NCBI RefSeq assembly: GCF_900618535.1
Contig: NZ_UYJA01000004.1
Span: forward strand, 310,001-374,000
Length of the DNA: 64,000 nt
Direction: 5' to 3'
DNA from: Pseudomonas bubulae
Lineage (GTDB): Bacteria; Pseudomonadota; Gammaproteobacteria; Pseudomonadales; Pseudomonadaceae
A model generated the notes under the pieces. The model saw nothing but the letters and a program-made list of their open reading frames with translations. It ran no database searches and had not been told where the DNA came from. Of this stretch, positions 54,503 to 64,000 are shown in pieces. Both the position numbers and the translations under genes were made by a program. Within the stretch, counting starts at the first letter, position 1, and every line of letters begins with the position of its first letter.

Positions 54503-55273
54503 TCAGAACGCCGGAACGATGGCGCCTTTGTACTTCTCAAGAATGAACGCTTTCACTTCCGGGCTGTGCAGGGCTGCAACCAGCTTTTGCATGTCAGCCG
54601 AGTCCTTGTCATCCGGGCGAGCCACCAGAATATTCACGTAAGGCGAGTCGCTGCCTTCGATGACCAGTGCGTCTGTTTCCGGGTTCAGCTTGGCTTCCAG
54701 CGCGTAGTTGGTGTTGATCAGCGCCAGATCAACCTGGGTCAGCACCCGTGGAATGGTGGCTGCTTCCAACTCGCGGAACTTCAGCTTCTTGGGGTTGGCG
54801 GTAATGTCTTTGGGTGTCGACAGGATGTTGGTCTTGTCCTTGAGCGTAATCAGCCCGGCCTTATCCAGCAACAACAGCGCACGGCCGCCGTTGGTGGCGT
54901 CATTCGGGATCACCACGGTAGAACCGTCTTTGATTTCATCCAGCTTTTTGTACTTGCTCGAGTAAGCGCCCAGCGGCTCCAGGTGAACGGCTGCAACGTT
55001 GATCAGGTGGGTGCCCTTGGCCTTGTTGAACTCATCCAGGTACGGTTGGTGCTGGAAGAAGTTGGCGTCCAGGCGCTTTTCGGCCACCTGCACGTTTGGC
55101 TGGATGTAGTCGGTGAACACCTTGACCTTGAGGTTTACACCCTCTTTGGCCAGTGCAGGTTTCACGAACTCCAGGATTTCGGCGTGAGGCACTGGGGTGG
55201 CCGCAACCGACAGATCGCCCGCGTGGGCCGAGAACGCCGCAACAGCGGCCACAGCAGCAAATAACTTCTTCAT
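54503..55273 (-). CDS. metQ: D-methionine-type ABC transporter binding protein
   Basis: A 256-residue NlpA/MetQ-family protein. The N-terminus MKKLFAAVAAVAAFSAHAGD is a Sec signal but lacks the lipobox cysteine of E. coli MetQ, so it is probably soluble in the periplasm. ATPVPHAEILEFVKPALAKEG, FFQHQPYLDEFNK and IPNDATNGGRALLLLDKAGL (part) are family motifs that bind methionine. AAGGAGTTGCTGC precedes the ATG. Part of a metN-metI-metQ operon on the minus strand. Confidence 0.93.
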   Translation of the reverse strand: MKKLFAAVAAVAAFSAHAGDLSVAATPVPHAEILEFVKPALAKEGVNLKVKVFTDYIQPNVQVAEKRLDANFFQHQPYLDEFNKAKGTHLINVAAVHLEPLGAYSSKYKKLDEIKDGSTVVIPNDATNGGRALLLLDKAGLITLKDKTNILSTPKDITANPKKLKFRELEAATIPRVLTQVDLALINTNYALEAKLNPETDALVIEGSDSPYVNILVARPDDKDSADMQKLVAALHSPEVKAFILEKYKGAIVPAF

Positions 55274-55354
55274 GCAGCAACTCCTTGGGAATACCTGAAA
55301 TCAGGTATCTGCCAGCCACAGGCTGGCGGTTACGTTTATTAATCCGGGGCGTAC

Positions 55355-56029
55355 TTACTTGCGCGAAAAATGCACCACCAGCCTGTCGCCAACGGTTTGC
55401 AGAATCTGCACCAGAATCAGCAGCAGCACCACCGTGACGATCATCACGTCGGTCTGGAAGCGCTGATAACCGAAGCGGATCGCCAGATCGCCCAGACCAC
55501 CTGCGCCCACCACACCGGCCATCGCGGTGTAGCTCACCAGGGTAATGGCGGTCACGGTGATCGCCGCAAAGATACCAGGGCGCGCCTCAGGCAACAGGGC
55601 GCTGGTGATGATCTGCCGCGTGCTGGCGCCCATGGCCTGGGTCGCCTCGATGATGCCGCGGTCCACTTCACGCAAGGCAGTCTCCACCAGACGGGCGAAG
55701 AACGGCGTGGCGCCGACCACCAGTGGTGGGATGGCGCCGGCAACGCCCAGCGAGGTGCCGGTAATCAGTACCGTGAAGGGGATCATCACAATCAGCAGGA
55801 TGATGAACGGCAGCGACCGCAAAATGTTCACCGCCAGCGAAAGAAAGGCATACACCGCCTTTTGTTCAAACAGTTGGCGCGGGCTGCACAAAAACAGCAG
55901 CACGCCCAGCGGCAGGCCCAACACGATGGTAAACAGCAGCGAACCGCCGAGCATCATCAGGGTGTCGCCGGTAGCCAGCCAGATTTCCAGCCAGTCGATA
56001 TTGGAGAAAAAACTCAAGAAAGCGTCCAT
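55355..56029 (-). CDS. metI: methionine ABC transporter permease
   Basis: A 224-residue permease with five helices. The coupling EAA-like loop is EVDRGIIEATQAMGASTRQI, followed by LLPEARPGIFAAITVT. It forms a homodimer with MetN. Its ATG overlaps the metN stop by one base; metQ follows in transcript order after about 80 bases. Confidence 0.94.
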   Translation of the reverse strand: MDAFLSFFSNIDWLEIWLATGDTLMMLGGSLLFTIVLGLPLGVLLFLCSPRQLFEQKAVYAFLSLAVNILRSLPFIILLIVMIPFTVLITGTSLGVAGAIPPLVVGATPFFARLVETALREVDRGIIEATQAMGASTRQIITSALLPEARPGIFAAITVTAITLVSYTAMAGVVGAGGLGDLAIRFGYQRFQTDVMIVTVVLLLILVQILQTVGDRLVVHFSRK

Positions 56030-57036
56030 TAGCGCAGCACCTCCATATGAACGTCAGCGGCAACGAAGCGGGCGAACGCCGCTTTCATATCGCCACCGGT
56101 GATGGCGAGGGTCAATTGCCCATAAGGGGTGTCTTTGATGCGGTCAATACGACCGGCCAGGATGCTGTAGTCCACACCTGTTTCGCGGGCGATGGTGCCC
56201 AGCAGCGGTGCGTAGGTAGCTTCGCCCTGGAAGGTCAGGCGTACGATGCGACCAGGTACATGAGCGAAATCGTCGCGCTGCTCACTCTCGTCGATCTGCT
56301 CGTCTTCCTGCACAAAACGCTTGGTGGTCGGGTGCTTGGGGTGCAGGAATACATCGGCCACCGGGCCTTGCTCAACGATCACCCCCGCGTCCATCACTGC
56401 CACTTCGTCACACACGCGACGGATAACATCCATCTCGTGGGTGATCAGCACGATGGTCAACTTCAGCTCACGGTTGATCTCGGCCAGCAATTGCAGCACC
56501 GAGGCGGTGGTTTGCGGGTCGAGGGCGCTGGTGGCTTCGTCGCACAGCAACACTTTTGGCTTGGTGGCCAGCGCACGGGCAATGCCCACACGCTGTTTCT
56601 GGCCGCCTGAAAGTTGGGCCGGGTATTTTTTGGCGTGATCAGACAGGCCCACGCGCTCGAGCAACTCAGCAACGCGCTTATCAATGGCACTGCGGGACAA
56701 TTCACCGGCCAGTGTCAGAGGCATCGCGACGTTATCAGCCACGGTCTTGGAAGCCAGCAGGTTGAAGTGCTGGAAAATCATGCCGACTTGCTGACGGAAA
56801 CGGCGCAGGCCGTTGGCGTCCATCGCGGTCACGTCTTCGTTATCGACGATGATTTTGCCGCCGCTCGGCGTTTCGAGGCGGTTGATCAGGCGCAGCAATG
56901 TACTTTTACCCGCACCGGAGTGGCCTATCAGGCCGAACACCTGGCCGCTCTCAACACGCAAAGTGGTGGAGTGCAGCGCGGGGATGTCCTTACCGGCAAC
57001 CCGGTAAGTTTTATGAACGTTATGAAACTCAATCAC
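56029..57036 (-). CDS. metN: methionine ABC transporter ATPase
   Basis: A 335-residue ATPase: Walker [14 protein letters not shown], signature [15 protein letters not shown], Walker [14 protein letters not shown], and the C-terminal NIL domain (about 265-335) that binds methionine and feedback-inhibits uptake. First gene of the metNIQ operon; it faces katE across 253 bases. Confidence 0.95.
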   Translation of the reverse strand: MIEFHNVHKTYRVAGKDIPALHSTTLRVESGQVFGLIGHSGAGKSTLLRLINRLETPSGGKIIVDNEDVTAMDANGLRRFRQQVGMIFQHFNLLASKTVADNVAMPLTLAGELSRSAIDKRVAELLERVGLSDHAKKYPAQLSGGQKQRVGIARALATKPKVLLCDEATSALDPQTTASVLQLLAEINRELKLTIVLITHEMDVIRRVCDEVAVMDAGVIVEQGPVADVFLHPKHPTTKRFVQEDEQIDESEQRDDFAHVPGRIVRLTFQGEATYAPLLGTIARETGVDYSILAGRIDRIKDTPYGQLTLAITGGDMKAAFARFVAADVHMEVLR

Positions 57037-57245
57037 GTAGCGAACCTTGTGGGCGCGTAAATAGAAGTTCAGCGGTAAGCCGGGCGCGCATTTTAGCCTG
57101 TCCGTATAGATGCACTTAGCATTTATTTGCGCACAAACCTTTGATTTGGCAATAAGACGACTAAAGGTCAGAAAAAAGGAACGACGGTAACGGCCAGACG
57201 TCAGTACTTAGGCAACTCGCATCCGCTTGGGCGGTATTTGTCTAC

Positions 57246-57267
57246 AAAGCCCTTATCACAGGGCTTT
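57246..57267 (+). promoter_or_regulatory. hairpin in the katE leader
   Basis: AAAGCCC (57246-57252) and GGGCTTT (57261-57267) with an eight-base loop, ending eight bases before the AAGGAG ribosome site of katE. It has no T-run so is not a terminator; it may affect translation or mRNA stability. Confidence 0.45.
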
Positions 57268-57289
57268 CGCATACAAGGAGTTTAGTCTG

Positions 57290-59428
57290 ATGAGCAGCAA
57301 AAAACCGTCTTCCAACAAGAGCCAGATGGCCGGCACCGACACCCTGGATCGTGGTAACACCAACGTCAAACTGGAAAGCCTTGAAACCTTTCGCGACGAC
57401 GCCACCGATCAGGCCTTACGAACCAACCAAGGGGTGAAGATTGCTGACAATCAGAACACCCTCAAGGCCGGTTCGCGCGGGCCGTCGCTGCTCGAAGACT
57501 TCATCATGCGCGAGAAGATCACGCATTTTGACCATGAGCGTATTCCCGAGCGCATCGTGCATGCGCGAGGCACTGGTGCTCATGGTTATTTTCAGGCGTA
57601 CAAGTCCCACAGCGCACTGACCAAAGCAGGATTCTTGCAGGACCCCGGCAAGCAAACCCCCGTATTCGTGCGTTTCTCCACCGTGCAAGGCCCGCGGGGC
57701 TCCGGGGATACGGTGCGTGATGTTCGCGGTTTCGCGGTCAAGTTTTTCACCGACGAAGGTAACTTCGATCTGGTCGGGAACAATATGCCGGTATTTTTCA
57801 TACAGGATGCGGTGAAGTTTCCAGACTTTGTACATGCTGTAAAACCTGAGCCACACAATGAAATCCCTACTGGCGGCTCGGCCCATGACACCTTCTGGGA
57901 CTTTGTCTCGCTGGTTCCGGAATCCGCTCACATGGTCATTTGGGCCATGTCCGACCGGGCCATTCCGAAAAGCCTGAGAAGCATGCAGGGCTTTGGCGTG
58001 CACACCTTTCGTTTCATCAACGCGCAAGGCCAGTCTAACTTCGTCAAATTTCACTGGCGCCCAAGTGTAGGCACTTGCTCGTTGGTGTGGGACGAAGCGC
58101 AGAAGCTCGCAGGCAAAGACACGGACTTCCATCGCCGTGACCTGTGGGACGCCATTGAGACGGGCGATTACCCGGAGTGGGAGTTCGGTGTCCAGATCAT
58201 CCCGGAGGAAGATGAGCATAAGTTTGATTTCGATATCCTTGACCCGACCAAGCTGATCCCGGAAGAACTGATACCGATTACGCCATTGGGAAAAATGGTC
58301 CTCAACCGCAACCCGGACAATTTTTTCGCAGAAACCGAACAAGTCGCCTTCTGCCCTGGCCACATTGTTCCAGGGATCGACTTTTCCAATGACCCGTTGC
58401 TGCAAGGGCGCCTGTTTTCCTATACGGATACGCAGATCAGTCGCCTTGGCGGGCCGAATTTTCATGAGATCCCGATCAACCGTCCGGTGGCGCCATTCCA
58501 CAACAACCAGCGTGATGCCCAGCACCGCAGCACCCTCCACAAGGGGCGTGCAGCCTACGAACCCAACTCGATCGATGGCGGCTGGCCAAAAGAAACCCCA
58601 CCGGCGGCCAGTGACGGCGGTTTTGAGAGTTACCCGGAACGCATCGACGCCAACAAAATCCGTCAGCGCAGCGAATCATTCGGTGACCATTTCTCCCAGG
58701 CGCGGCTGTTCTTCAACAGCATGAGCAACCATGAGCAAGAGCACATCATTGCTGCCTACAGCTTTGAGCTGGGTAAAGTTGAGCGCGAGTCTATCCGTGC
58801 GCGGCAGGTGAATGAGATTCTGGCCAATATTGATTTGGGCCTGGCCAGGCGCGTCGCCGAAAATCTGGGCTTGCCCGCACCCAAGGCCGGTACGGTAGCT
58901 GAGCGCAAGACTCGCTTTACCCAGTCGCCGGCCCTGAGCCAGGCCAATCTGCTGGCGGGGAATATCAAAACCCGAAAAGTGGCGATCCTGGCGGCCAACG
59001 GGGTGGATGGCAAAGCGATCGATGCGCTGAAACAGGCGCTTGCAGCAGAGGGTGCCCACGCCAAATTGCTGGGGCCGACGTCAGCCCCGGTGAAAACCGC
59101 TGACGGCACATTGCTGGCTGTGGATGCGTCGATGGAAGGCTTGCCTTCGGTGGCGTTCGACGCGGTGTACGTACCGGGTGGCGCGTCGTCGATCAAGGCA
59201 CTGAGCGGCGACGGAGTGGCCTTGCACTACCTGCTGGAAGCGTACAAGCACCTCAAGGCCATCGCCTTGCAGGGTGATGCCAGACAACTGCTGGACGTGC
59301 TGCACCTACAGGCAGATGAAGGGTTGCTGGCGATCAAGGATGCCCAGGATCTAAAAGCCTTTTTTGCAGCCATCGGGCAACACCGCGTGTGGTCACGGGA
59401 GGCCAGGGCCAAGGCAATACCGGCCTAG
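57290..59428 (+). CDS. katE: large-subunit monofunctional catalase HPII
   Basis: A 712-residue clade-2 catalase. The active-site His is in [15 protein letters not shown], the Asn in [19 protein letters not shown], and the proximal heme Tyr in [15 protein letters not shown]. The extra C-terminal domain (about 565-712, [18 protein letters not shown]) is the DJ-1/GATase-like fold specific for large catalases. AAGGAGTTTAGTCTG precedes ATG 57290; the frame start at 57227 is upstream. Usually RpoS-controlled. A strong terminator follows. Confidence 0.97.
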   Translation: MSSKKPSSNKSQMAGTDTLDRGNTNVKLESLETFRDDATDQALRTNQGVKIADNQNTLKAGSRGPSLLEDFIMREKITHFDHERIPERIVHARGTGAHGYFQAYKSHSALTKAGFLQDPGKQTPVFVRFSTVQGPRGSGDTVRDVRGFAVKFFTDEGNFDLVGNNMPVFFIQDAVKFPDFVHAVKPEPHNEIPTGGSAHDTFWDFVSLVPESAHMVIWAMSDRAIPKSLRSMQGFGVHTFRFINAQGQSNFVKFHWRPSVGTCSLVWDEAQKLAGKDTDFHRRDLWDAIETGDYPEWEFGVQIIPEEDEHKFDFDILDPTKLIPEELIPITPLGKMVLNRNPDNFFAETEQVAFCPGHIVPGIDFSNDPLLQGRLFSYTDTQISRLGGPNFHEIPINRPVAPFHNNQRDAQHRSTLHKGRAAYEPNSIDGGWPKETPPAASDGGFESYPERIDANKIRQRSESFGDHFSQARLFFNSMSNHEQEHIIAAYSFELGKVERESIRARQVNEILANIDLGLARRVAENLGLPAPKAGTVAERKTRFTQSPALSQANLLAGNIKTRKVAILAANGVDGKAIDALKQALAAEGAHAKLLGPTSAPVKTADGTLLAVDASMEGLPSVAFDAVYVPGGASSIKALSGDGVALHYLLEAYKHLKAIALQGDARQLLDVLHLQADEGLLAIKDAQDLKAFFAAIGQHRVWSREARAKAIPA

Positions 59429-59437
59429 CCGAAAACA

Positions 59438-59474
59438 AAAAACCCGTAGCAGCCTTTGGCTGCTACGGGTTTTT
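59438..59474. terminator. bidirectional terminator after katE
   Basis: Seventeen-base perfect arms (59438-59454 and 59458-59474; core CCCGTAGCAGCC) around a three-base loop, A-run before and T-run after, between convergent katE and the 59489 gene. Confidence 0.95.
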
Positions 59475-59488
59475 CATGCCCGGATGTT

Positions 59489-60208
59489 TTATTCCGGTTT
59501 GCTGGGGATCAGCACCATTTGTGCGGGTACGTGGCGAATGACTTGACGGTTCAGCTTGAGGTCAAACCCGGGGTCGATCTTTTTAACCCGCTTGCTGATC
59601 AGTGTGGCCAGCCATGGATAATCCGCCGTACGCGGAACCTGCAGGCTGACGGCGCACTGGTAATTGACGATATCTTGCGCGATCAAATCCAGTTGATGGC
59701 GAAGTTTGGCAATATCGTTGATGTTCAGTGCAACGGTGGTGCTTTCGGCCGCCGGGTCGATCACCTTGGCCGGTGGTCGGGCCTCGGCAGCCTTGAGGGC
59801 GGCTTCAGCCTTGTCCAGCTCGGCCTTGCGGGCCTGGGCAATGGCGCTATTGACCCCACCGGTCAGTGCAGGGGCCTTGGGCATCAGGGCGCGGGCACGG
59901 CTCAGGGCGGTAGCTGCCGCGTTGACATCACCCTTTTGCAGGACGATCTGGCTGCGTTGCAGGTAGGCCTCGGCCAGTTGGCGCTGGTATTGCACCAATT
60001 GCGGATCATCCGGGGTTTGCGCCTGCAAGGCGCTCAATTGATCTTCAGCGGTCGCGAGTTCACTGCTGGCCAGGTTTTGCTCCAGCTGTGCGATGGCCGT
60101 AGCGCGTGCGGCGGCGGCAGTAGTGTCGGCCGACGGCGTGCTTTGGCAGGCGCCCAGCAGCAGGGAAAATGCGGCCAGGAGCAAGTAACGGGAGTTGAAC
60201 AGCTTCAT
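59489..60208 (-). CDS. putative lipoprotein linked to the znu cluster
   Basis: A 239-residue protein with a lipoprotein signal (MKLFNSRYLLLAAFSLLLGAC, Cys at residue 21). The mature part has a long helical, Ala/Gln-rich TPR-like region (residues 35-155, LAEAYLQRSQIVLQKGDVNA and similar), then a C-terminal domain beginning near VALNINDIAKL. It is conserved next to znuB in Pseudomonas. It probably associates with the envelope; no enzyme motif. It follows znuB on the same strand after 37 bases. Confidence 0.82.
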   Translation of the reverse strand: MKLFNSRYLLLAAFSLLLGACQSTPSADTTAAAARATAIAQLEQNLASSELATAEDQLSALQAQTPDDPQLVQYQRQLAEAYLQRSQIVLQKGDVNAAATALSRARALMPKAPALTGGVNSAIAQARKAELDKAEAALKAAEARPPAKVIDPAAESTTVALNINDIAKLRHQLDLIAQDIVNYQCAVSLQVPRTADYPWLATLISKRVKKIDPGFDLKLNRQVIRHVPAQMVLIPSKPE

Positions 60209-60245
60209 TCCTGCGGCTCTCTAAGTGCGCAAAAAACAAGCAAGT

Positions 60246-61026
60246 CTACACCCCTCGACGGGGTAGAACAAAACTCAACAAAAACAGTGCTGCGGCACAC
60301 ACCACAATCGACGGGCCTGCTGGCGTGTCCTTAAACCATGACAGCGCAAGGCCACCCACTACGGCCAGTATGCCCAGTGCGCTGGCGCCCAGTGCCATTT
60401 GCTCCGGCGAGCGAGCATGACGCTGGGCCGCGGCCGCCGGAATAATCAGCAAGGAGGTAATCAGCAACACGCCGACGATTTTCATCGCTACGGCAATCAC
60501 CACCGCAATCAACAGCATCAGGGCCAATCGTAACGCCGCCACGGGCAGGCCTTCAACCATGGCCAGCTCTTCATGCACGGTGATCGCCAGCAATGGTCGC
60601 CACAGTGCAACCAGCAAGGCCAAAACCGTCGCGCTGCCACCCAGGATCCACATCAGGTCGGTTGGGCTGATGGCCAGCAGGTCACCAAACAAATACGCCA
60701 TCAGGTCGATCCGCACTTCATGCATGAAGCTTAGTACGACCAGCCCGAGGGACAAGGTGCTGGGGGCGAGAATTCCGAGCAGTGTGTCGGATGCCAGCGA
60801 CTGTCGCTGCTGCAGCGTGACCAACAGCACCGCCAGCAACAGGCAGCCCACGGTCACGGCAATGGTCGGGCTGATATCCAGCAGGAACCCCAGGGCTACG
60901 CCCAACAGGGCTGCGTGCGATAACGTGTCGCCGAAGTAGGCCATGCGCCGCCACACCACGAATGACCCCAAAGGGCCTGCAACTATTGCCAAAGCCAGAC
61001 CTGCCAGCAGGGCGTAAAGCAGAAAA

Positions 61027-61034
<8 letters not shown>
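60246..61034 (-). CDS. znuB: zinc ABC transporter permease
   Basis: A 262-residue ABC-3-type permease with about eight helices. [20 protein letters not shown] opens the protein; [22 protein letters not shown] is the family loop. Start 61034 is inside the znuC end (overlap eight bases). Moves Zn2+ across the inner membrane with ZnuC. Confidence 0.95.
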
Positions 61035-61814
<780 letters not shown>

Positions 61815-61815
<1 letters not shown>

Positions 61816-62297
61816 CAGGCCTCCCGGCAACCCGAACACAAACCGACCACTTCGACAGTCTGGCCTTCGACAGTAAAGCCGACATCCCGGGCGCTATTGA
61901 TAATTGCGTCGCTGATGGACTTTTGCTCAAGCTCGATGGCGGCGTGGCAGTTGCGGCAAATCAGGAACTGGCCCTGGTGCGGGTGCTCGGGGTGGCTGCA
62001 GCCAACAAAAGCGTTGAGTGAGGAAATGCGGTGCACCAGGCCATTGTCGAGCAGGAAGTCCAAAGCCCGATAAACGGTAGGCGGCGCAGCGCGACGGCCA
62101 TCCTGCTCGCTCAGTACTGCAAGAATGTCGTAGGCACCCAGCGGCTTGTGGCTTTGCCACACCAGCTCAAGCACCCGTCGACGCAAGGCGGTCAGGCGCA
62201 GGCCCTTTTGCGCACACAAGGCATCGGCCTCGGTCAGGGCGCTATGGACACAATGAGAGTGGTCGTGGGGACGGCTGGCAAGCGGTGTTATAGGCAT
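61815..62297 (-). CDS. zur: zinc uptake regulator Zur
   Basis: A 160-residue Fur-family repressor. The winged helix (about 25-85) includes [16 protein letters not shown] and [20 protein letters not shown]. Zinc sites are CRNC and CSGC plus several His ([10 protein letters not shown]). With zinc it represses uptake genes. First gene of the zur-znuC-znuB unit and divergent from znuA, where a Zur-box-like sequence lies. Confidence 0.96.
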
Positions 62298-62323
62298 GGG
62301 CGGCGACGATTATTGAGAGAGAC

Positions 62324-62336
62324 GTTATTATGTTAC
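62324..62336. promoter_or_regulatory. candidate Zur operator between zur and znuA
   Basis: GTTATTATGTTAC at 62324-62336 fits the GTTATA-N-TATAAC Zur box at 9 of 12 fixed positions. It lies 27 bases before the zur start and about 28 before znuA, so one site could control both operons. Confidence 0.6.
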
Positions 62337-62363
62337 CTGTTTCAGCCATCATGAGTGCTTATC

Positions 62364-63284
62364 GTGCCCCGTCTTTTTTCCCTTTTTCTTGCTCTAAGCG
62401 CCAGTTTGCTTGTGATCAGCCCGGCCCGGGCCGAGGTCAACGTGCTGACCAGCATCAAGCCCCTGCAACTGATTGCCGCTGCCGTGCAGGACGGCGTGGG
62501 GCATCCGGAGGTGCTTTTACCGCCCAATGCCTCACCGCATAACTATGCGCTGCGCCCATCCGACGTACGGCGCGTGCAGTCAGCAGACCTTCTCTACTGG
62601 ATCGGTCCGGACATGGAAGGGTTTCTGCCACGAGTGATCAAGGGCCGCACCCTGCCATCGGTTACGGTACAAACCCTGCCGGGCTTGAAATTGCGTCATT
62701 TCGCCGAAGATAGCCATTCGCACGAAGAAGATGCCGCCGAACATGATCACGATCATCGTCCCGGCACCCTGGATGCACACTTGTGGCTGGCTCCGGACAA
62801 TGCGCGGGTGATCGCCGCGAAAATGGCGGCGGACCTGAGTGAAAAAGACCCTGCCAATGCGACCAGGTATCAAAGCAATCTCAAGGCCTTCAATGAACGC
62901 CTGGATGCGTTGAATGCGCGCCTCAAAACGCGACTGGCCGGGATTGCCGACAAACCGTTCTTCGTCTTCCACGAAGGCTACGACTATTTTGAAAGCGCTT
63001 ACGGCATCAAGCACACGGGAACCTTCAGTGTGGCTTCGGAAGTTCAGCCGGGCGCCCAGCACGTAGCCGCCATGCGTAAGCGTCTGCAGGAAGTGGGCAA
63101 GACCTGTGTATTCAGCGATCCGCCGCTGCGTCCGCGCCTGGCGGACACCCTGACAGCCGGGTTGCCGGTCAAGTTGGCGGAGCTGGATGCCCTGGGCGGC
63201 TACACCCCTGCGACGGCGCAGGGGTATGAGCAGTTGCTGGAAAAACTCGGCAATGACCTGGCGGGGTGTCTGGAAAGCTTGTAA
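62364..63284 (+). CDS. znuA: periplasmic zinc-binding protein ZnuA
   Basis: A 306-residue cluster A-I binding protein with a Sec signal (FSLFLALSASLLVISPARA). Zinc ligands include His in LPPNASPHNYALRPSD and in DAHLWLAPDNARV, His in FVFHEGYDYFESAYG; a His/Asp/Glu-rich loop HSHEEDAAEHDHDH (about 115-130) may collect zinc. GTG 62364 is the likely start with GAG at -8; GTG 62355 is also possible. Works with ZnuBC. Confidence 0.95.
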   Translation: MPRLFSLFLALSASLLVISPARAEVNVLTSIKPLQLIAAAVQDGVGHPEVLLPPNASPHNYALRPSDVRRVQSADLLYWIGPDMEGFLPRVIKGRTLPSVTVQTLPGLKLRHFAEDSHSHEEDAAEHDHDHRPGTLDAHLWLAPDNARVIAAKMAADLSEKDPANATRYQSNLKAFNERLDALNARLKTRLAGIADKPFFVFHEGYDYFESAYGIKHTGTFSVASEVQPGAQHVAAMRKRLQEVGKTCVFSDPPLRPRLADTLTAGLPVKLAELDALGGYTPATAQGYEQLLEKLGNDLAGCLESL

Positions 63285-63339
63285 GCCGACTCCCACAGAT
63301 TGTGTGACATTCACAAAAGTTGCGGCTTGCCAGAACCTC

Positions 63340-63426
63340 TGTGGGAGCGGGCTTGCTCGCGATTGGATCGACGCGGTTGTTCAGATACACCGCGTCGCTA
63401 CAATCGCGAACAAGCCCGCTCCCACA
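63340..63426. repeat. REP doublet (REPIN)
   Basis: TGTGGGAGCGGGCTTGCTCGCGATTG opposite CAATCGCGAACAAGCCCGCTCCCACA, with CGACGCGGTTGT/ACACCGCGTCGCTA also partly paired inside, between convergent znuA and thrB. Confidence 0.88.
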
Positions 63427-63443
63427 ATTGATTTCAGTGTTTG

Positions 63444-64000
63444 TTACAACGCGAACGGCAGCTGTACGGTCACCGTCTGACGCAAAGCCAGGCGTTTTTC
63501 AAACTCGCCCGGATCATGAATCAGCACGTCCTGACCGGCAAAGGTCTGGGCTGCGATCAGGCGCGACAGCCAGAACCGCACGCAAGCAACGCGCAACAGG
63601 GTTGGCCACAACTCGGCCTCGGCGGCAGTGAACGGACGCAGGGCGGCATAGGCGCCCAGCAGCGCACGGGCGCGGGGAGCATCGATCTGACCGTCTTCGT
63701 CTGCACACCAGTCATTCAGGGCAATGGCCACGTCGTACAGCATCGGGCCCGAGCAGGCGTTGTAAAAATCGATCAGCCCGGTCAGATGAGTGCCTTCAAA
63801 CATCGCGTTATCACGAAACAGGTCGCCATGCAGGTTCGCCCGGGGCAGTGCCAGAATCTGCGCCTTGCGCTCAGTAATTTCCTGCAGCGCCTTTTGCAGC
63901 AAATCTGCTGAATCAGGCGACAAACCAGCCATCAAGGCAGGACCTTCAGCCAGCATCCAGTCCAGGCCGCGGTCTGTCTTGCGTTCCAGTACGTTGTTGC
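63444..64000 (-). CDS. thrB: homoserine kinase, C-terminal part (partial at window edge)
   Basis: The frame runs from TAA at 63444-63446 to the window end, about 185 residues; upstream codons before an internal Met read ...NNVLERKTDRGLDWM, so the gene continues beyond. NLHGDLFRDNAMFEG and TGLIDFYNACSG are the Brenner and metal-binding motifs of the APH-fold homoserine kinase used by Pseudomonas. It phosphorylates homoserine in threonine synthesis. In Pseudomonas it lies between znuA and polA, which fits the order here. Confidence 0.92.
   Translation of the reverse strand, partial: NNVLERKTDRGLDWMLAEGPALMAGLSPDSADLLQKALQEITERKAQILALPRANLHGDLFRDNAMFEGTHLTGLIDFYNACSGPMLYDVAIALNDWCADEDGQIDAPRARALLGAYAALRPFTAAEAELWPTLLRVACVRFWLSRLIAAQTFAGQDVLIHDPGEFEKRLALRQTVTVQLPFAL

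Overview
The window is a stretch of chromosome from a Pseudomonas, most likely of the P. fluorescens/P. putida side of the genus. The evidence is gene content and gene order: radC, coaBC, dut, algC, argB, pyrE, crc, rph, yicC, gmk, rpoZ, spoT, ridA, oxyR, recG, an HU gene, rubredoxin reductase and rubredoxin, ubiC and ubiA occur in the order known from Pseudomonas. High GC codon use and the dispersed GTGGGAGCGGGCTTGCTCGCGA repeat doublets typical of the genus agree with this. I saw no rRNA, tRNA, CRISPR array, insertion sequence or prophage.

Layout. (1) 1-11 kb: end of an Lrp regulator, then polyamine/amino-acid catabolism (PuuB-like oxidase, MocR-type regulator, KauB/PuuC aldehyde dehydrogenase, cupin), a phospholipase-D lipoprotein, an I78 peptidase inhibitor, ribosomal proteins L28 and L33, and a dipeptide-type binding protein. 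(2) 11-38 kb: core housekeeping, covering CoA, dUTP, alginate/LPS sugar phosphate, arginine and pyrimidine synthesis, Crc catabolite control, RNase PH, stringent response (rpoZ-spoT), TonB energising complex, OxyR-RecG, and ubiquinone entry enzymes. One low-GC flippase-like gene interrupts this block at 17.5-18.8 kb. (3) 38-45 kb: a mixed accessory segment with a penicillin/AHL-acylase-type Ntn hydrolase, a thioredoxin-like protein, an alpha/beta hydrolase, a DUF2059-like protein, an EF-Tu prolyl-hydroxylase-type dioxygenase, a DUF523 protein and a beta carbonic anhydrase. (4) 46-54.4 kb: a complete aa3 cytochrome c oxidase operon with its assembly factors (coxBA, cox11, coxC, SURF1, ctaA, cyoE, sco). 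(5) 54.5-64 kb: metNIQ methionine importer, large catalase KatE, zinc uptake (znuB-znuC-zur divergent from znuA) and the 3' part of thrB.

How the parts fit: SpoT, OxyR, Crc and a probable sigma-S promoter ahead of the oxidase operon make this a region rich in global and stress regulation. Heme A synthesis (CtaA, CyoE) and copper delivery (Cox11, Sco) serve the oxidase beside them. Zur probably controls both divergent zinc-uptake units from one short intergenic region.

The most interesting points are a junction that places two blocks usually on opposite sides of oriC next to each other (ubiA beside the carbonic anhydrase/cox block), the lone transferred flippase next to crc, an oxygen-sensing prolyl-hydroxylase candidate, perfect palindromes ahead of crc and exbB, and a hairpin inside the cox operon. 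I did not find a clearly new multi-gene system.
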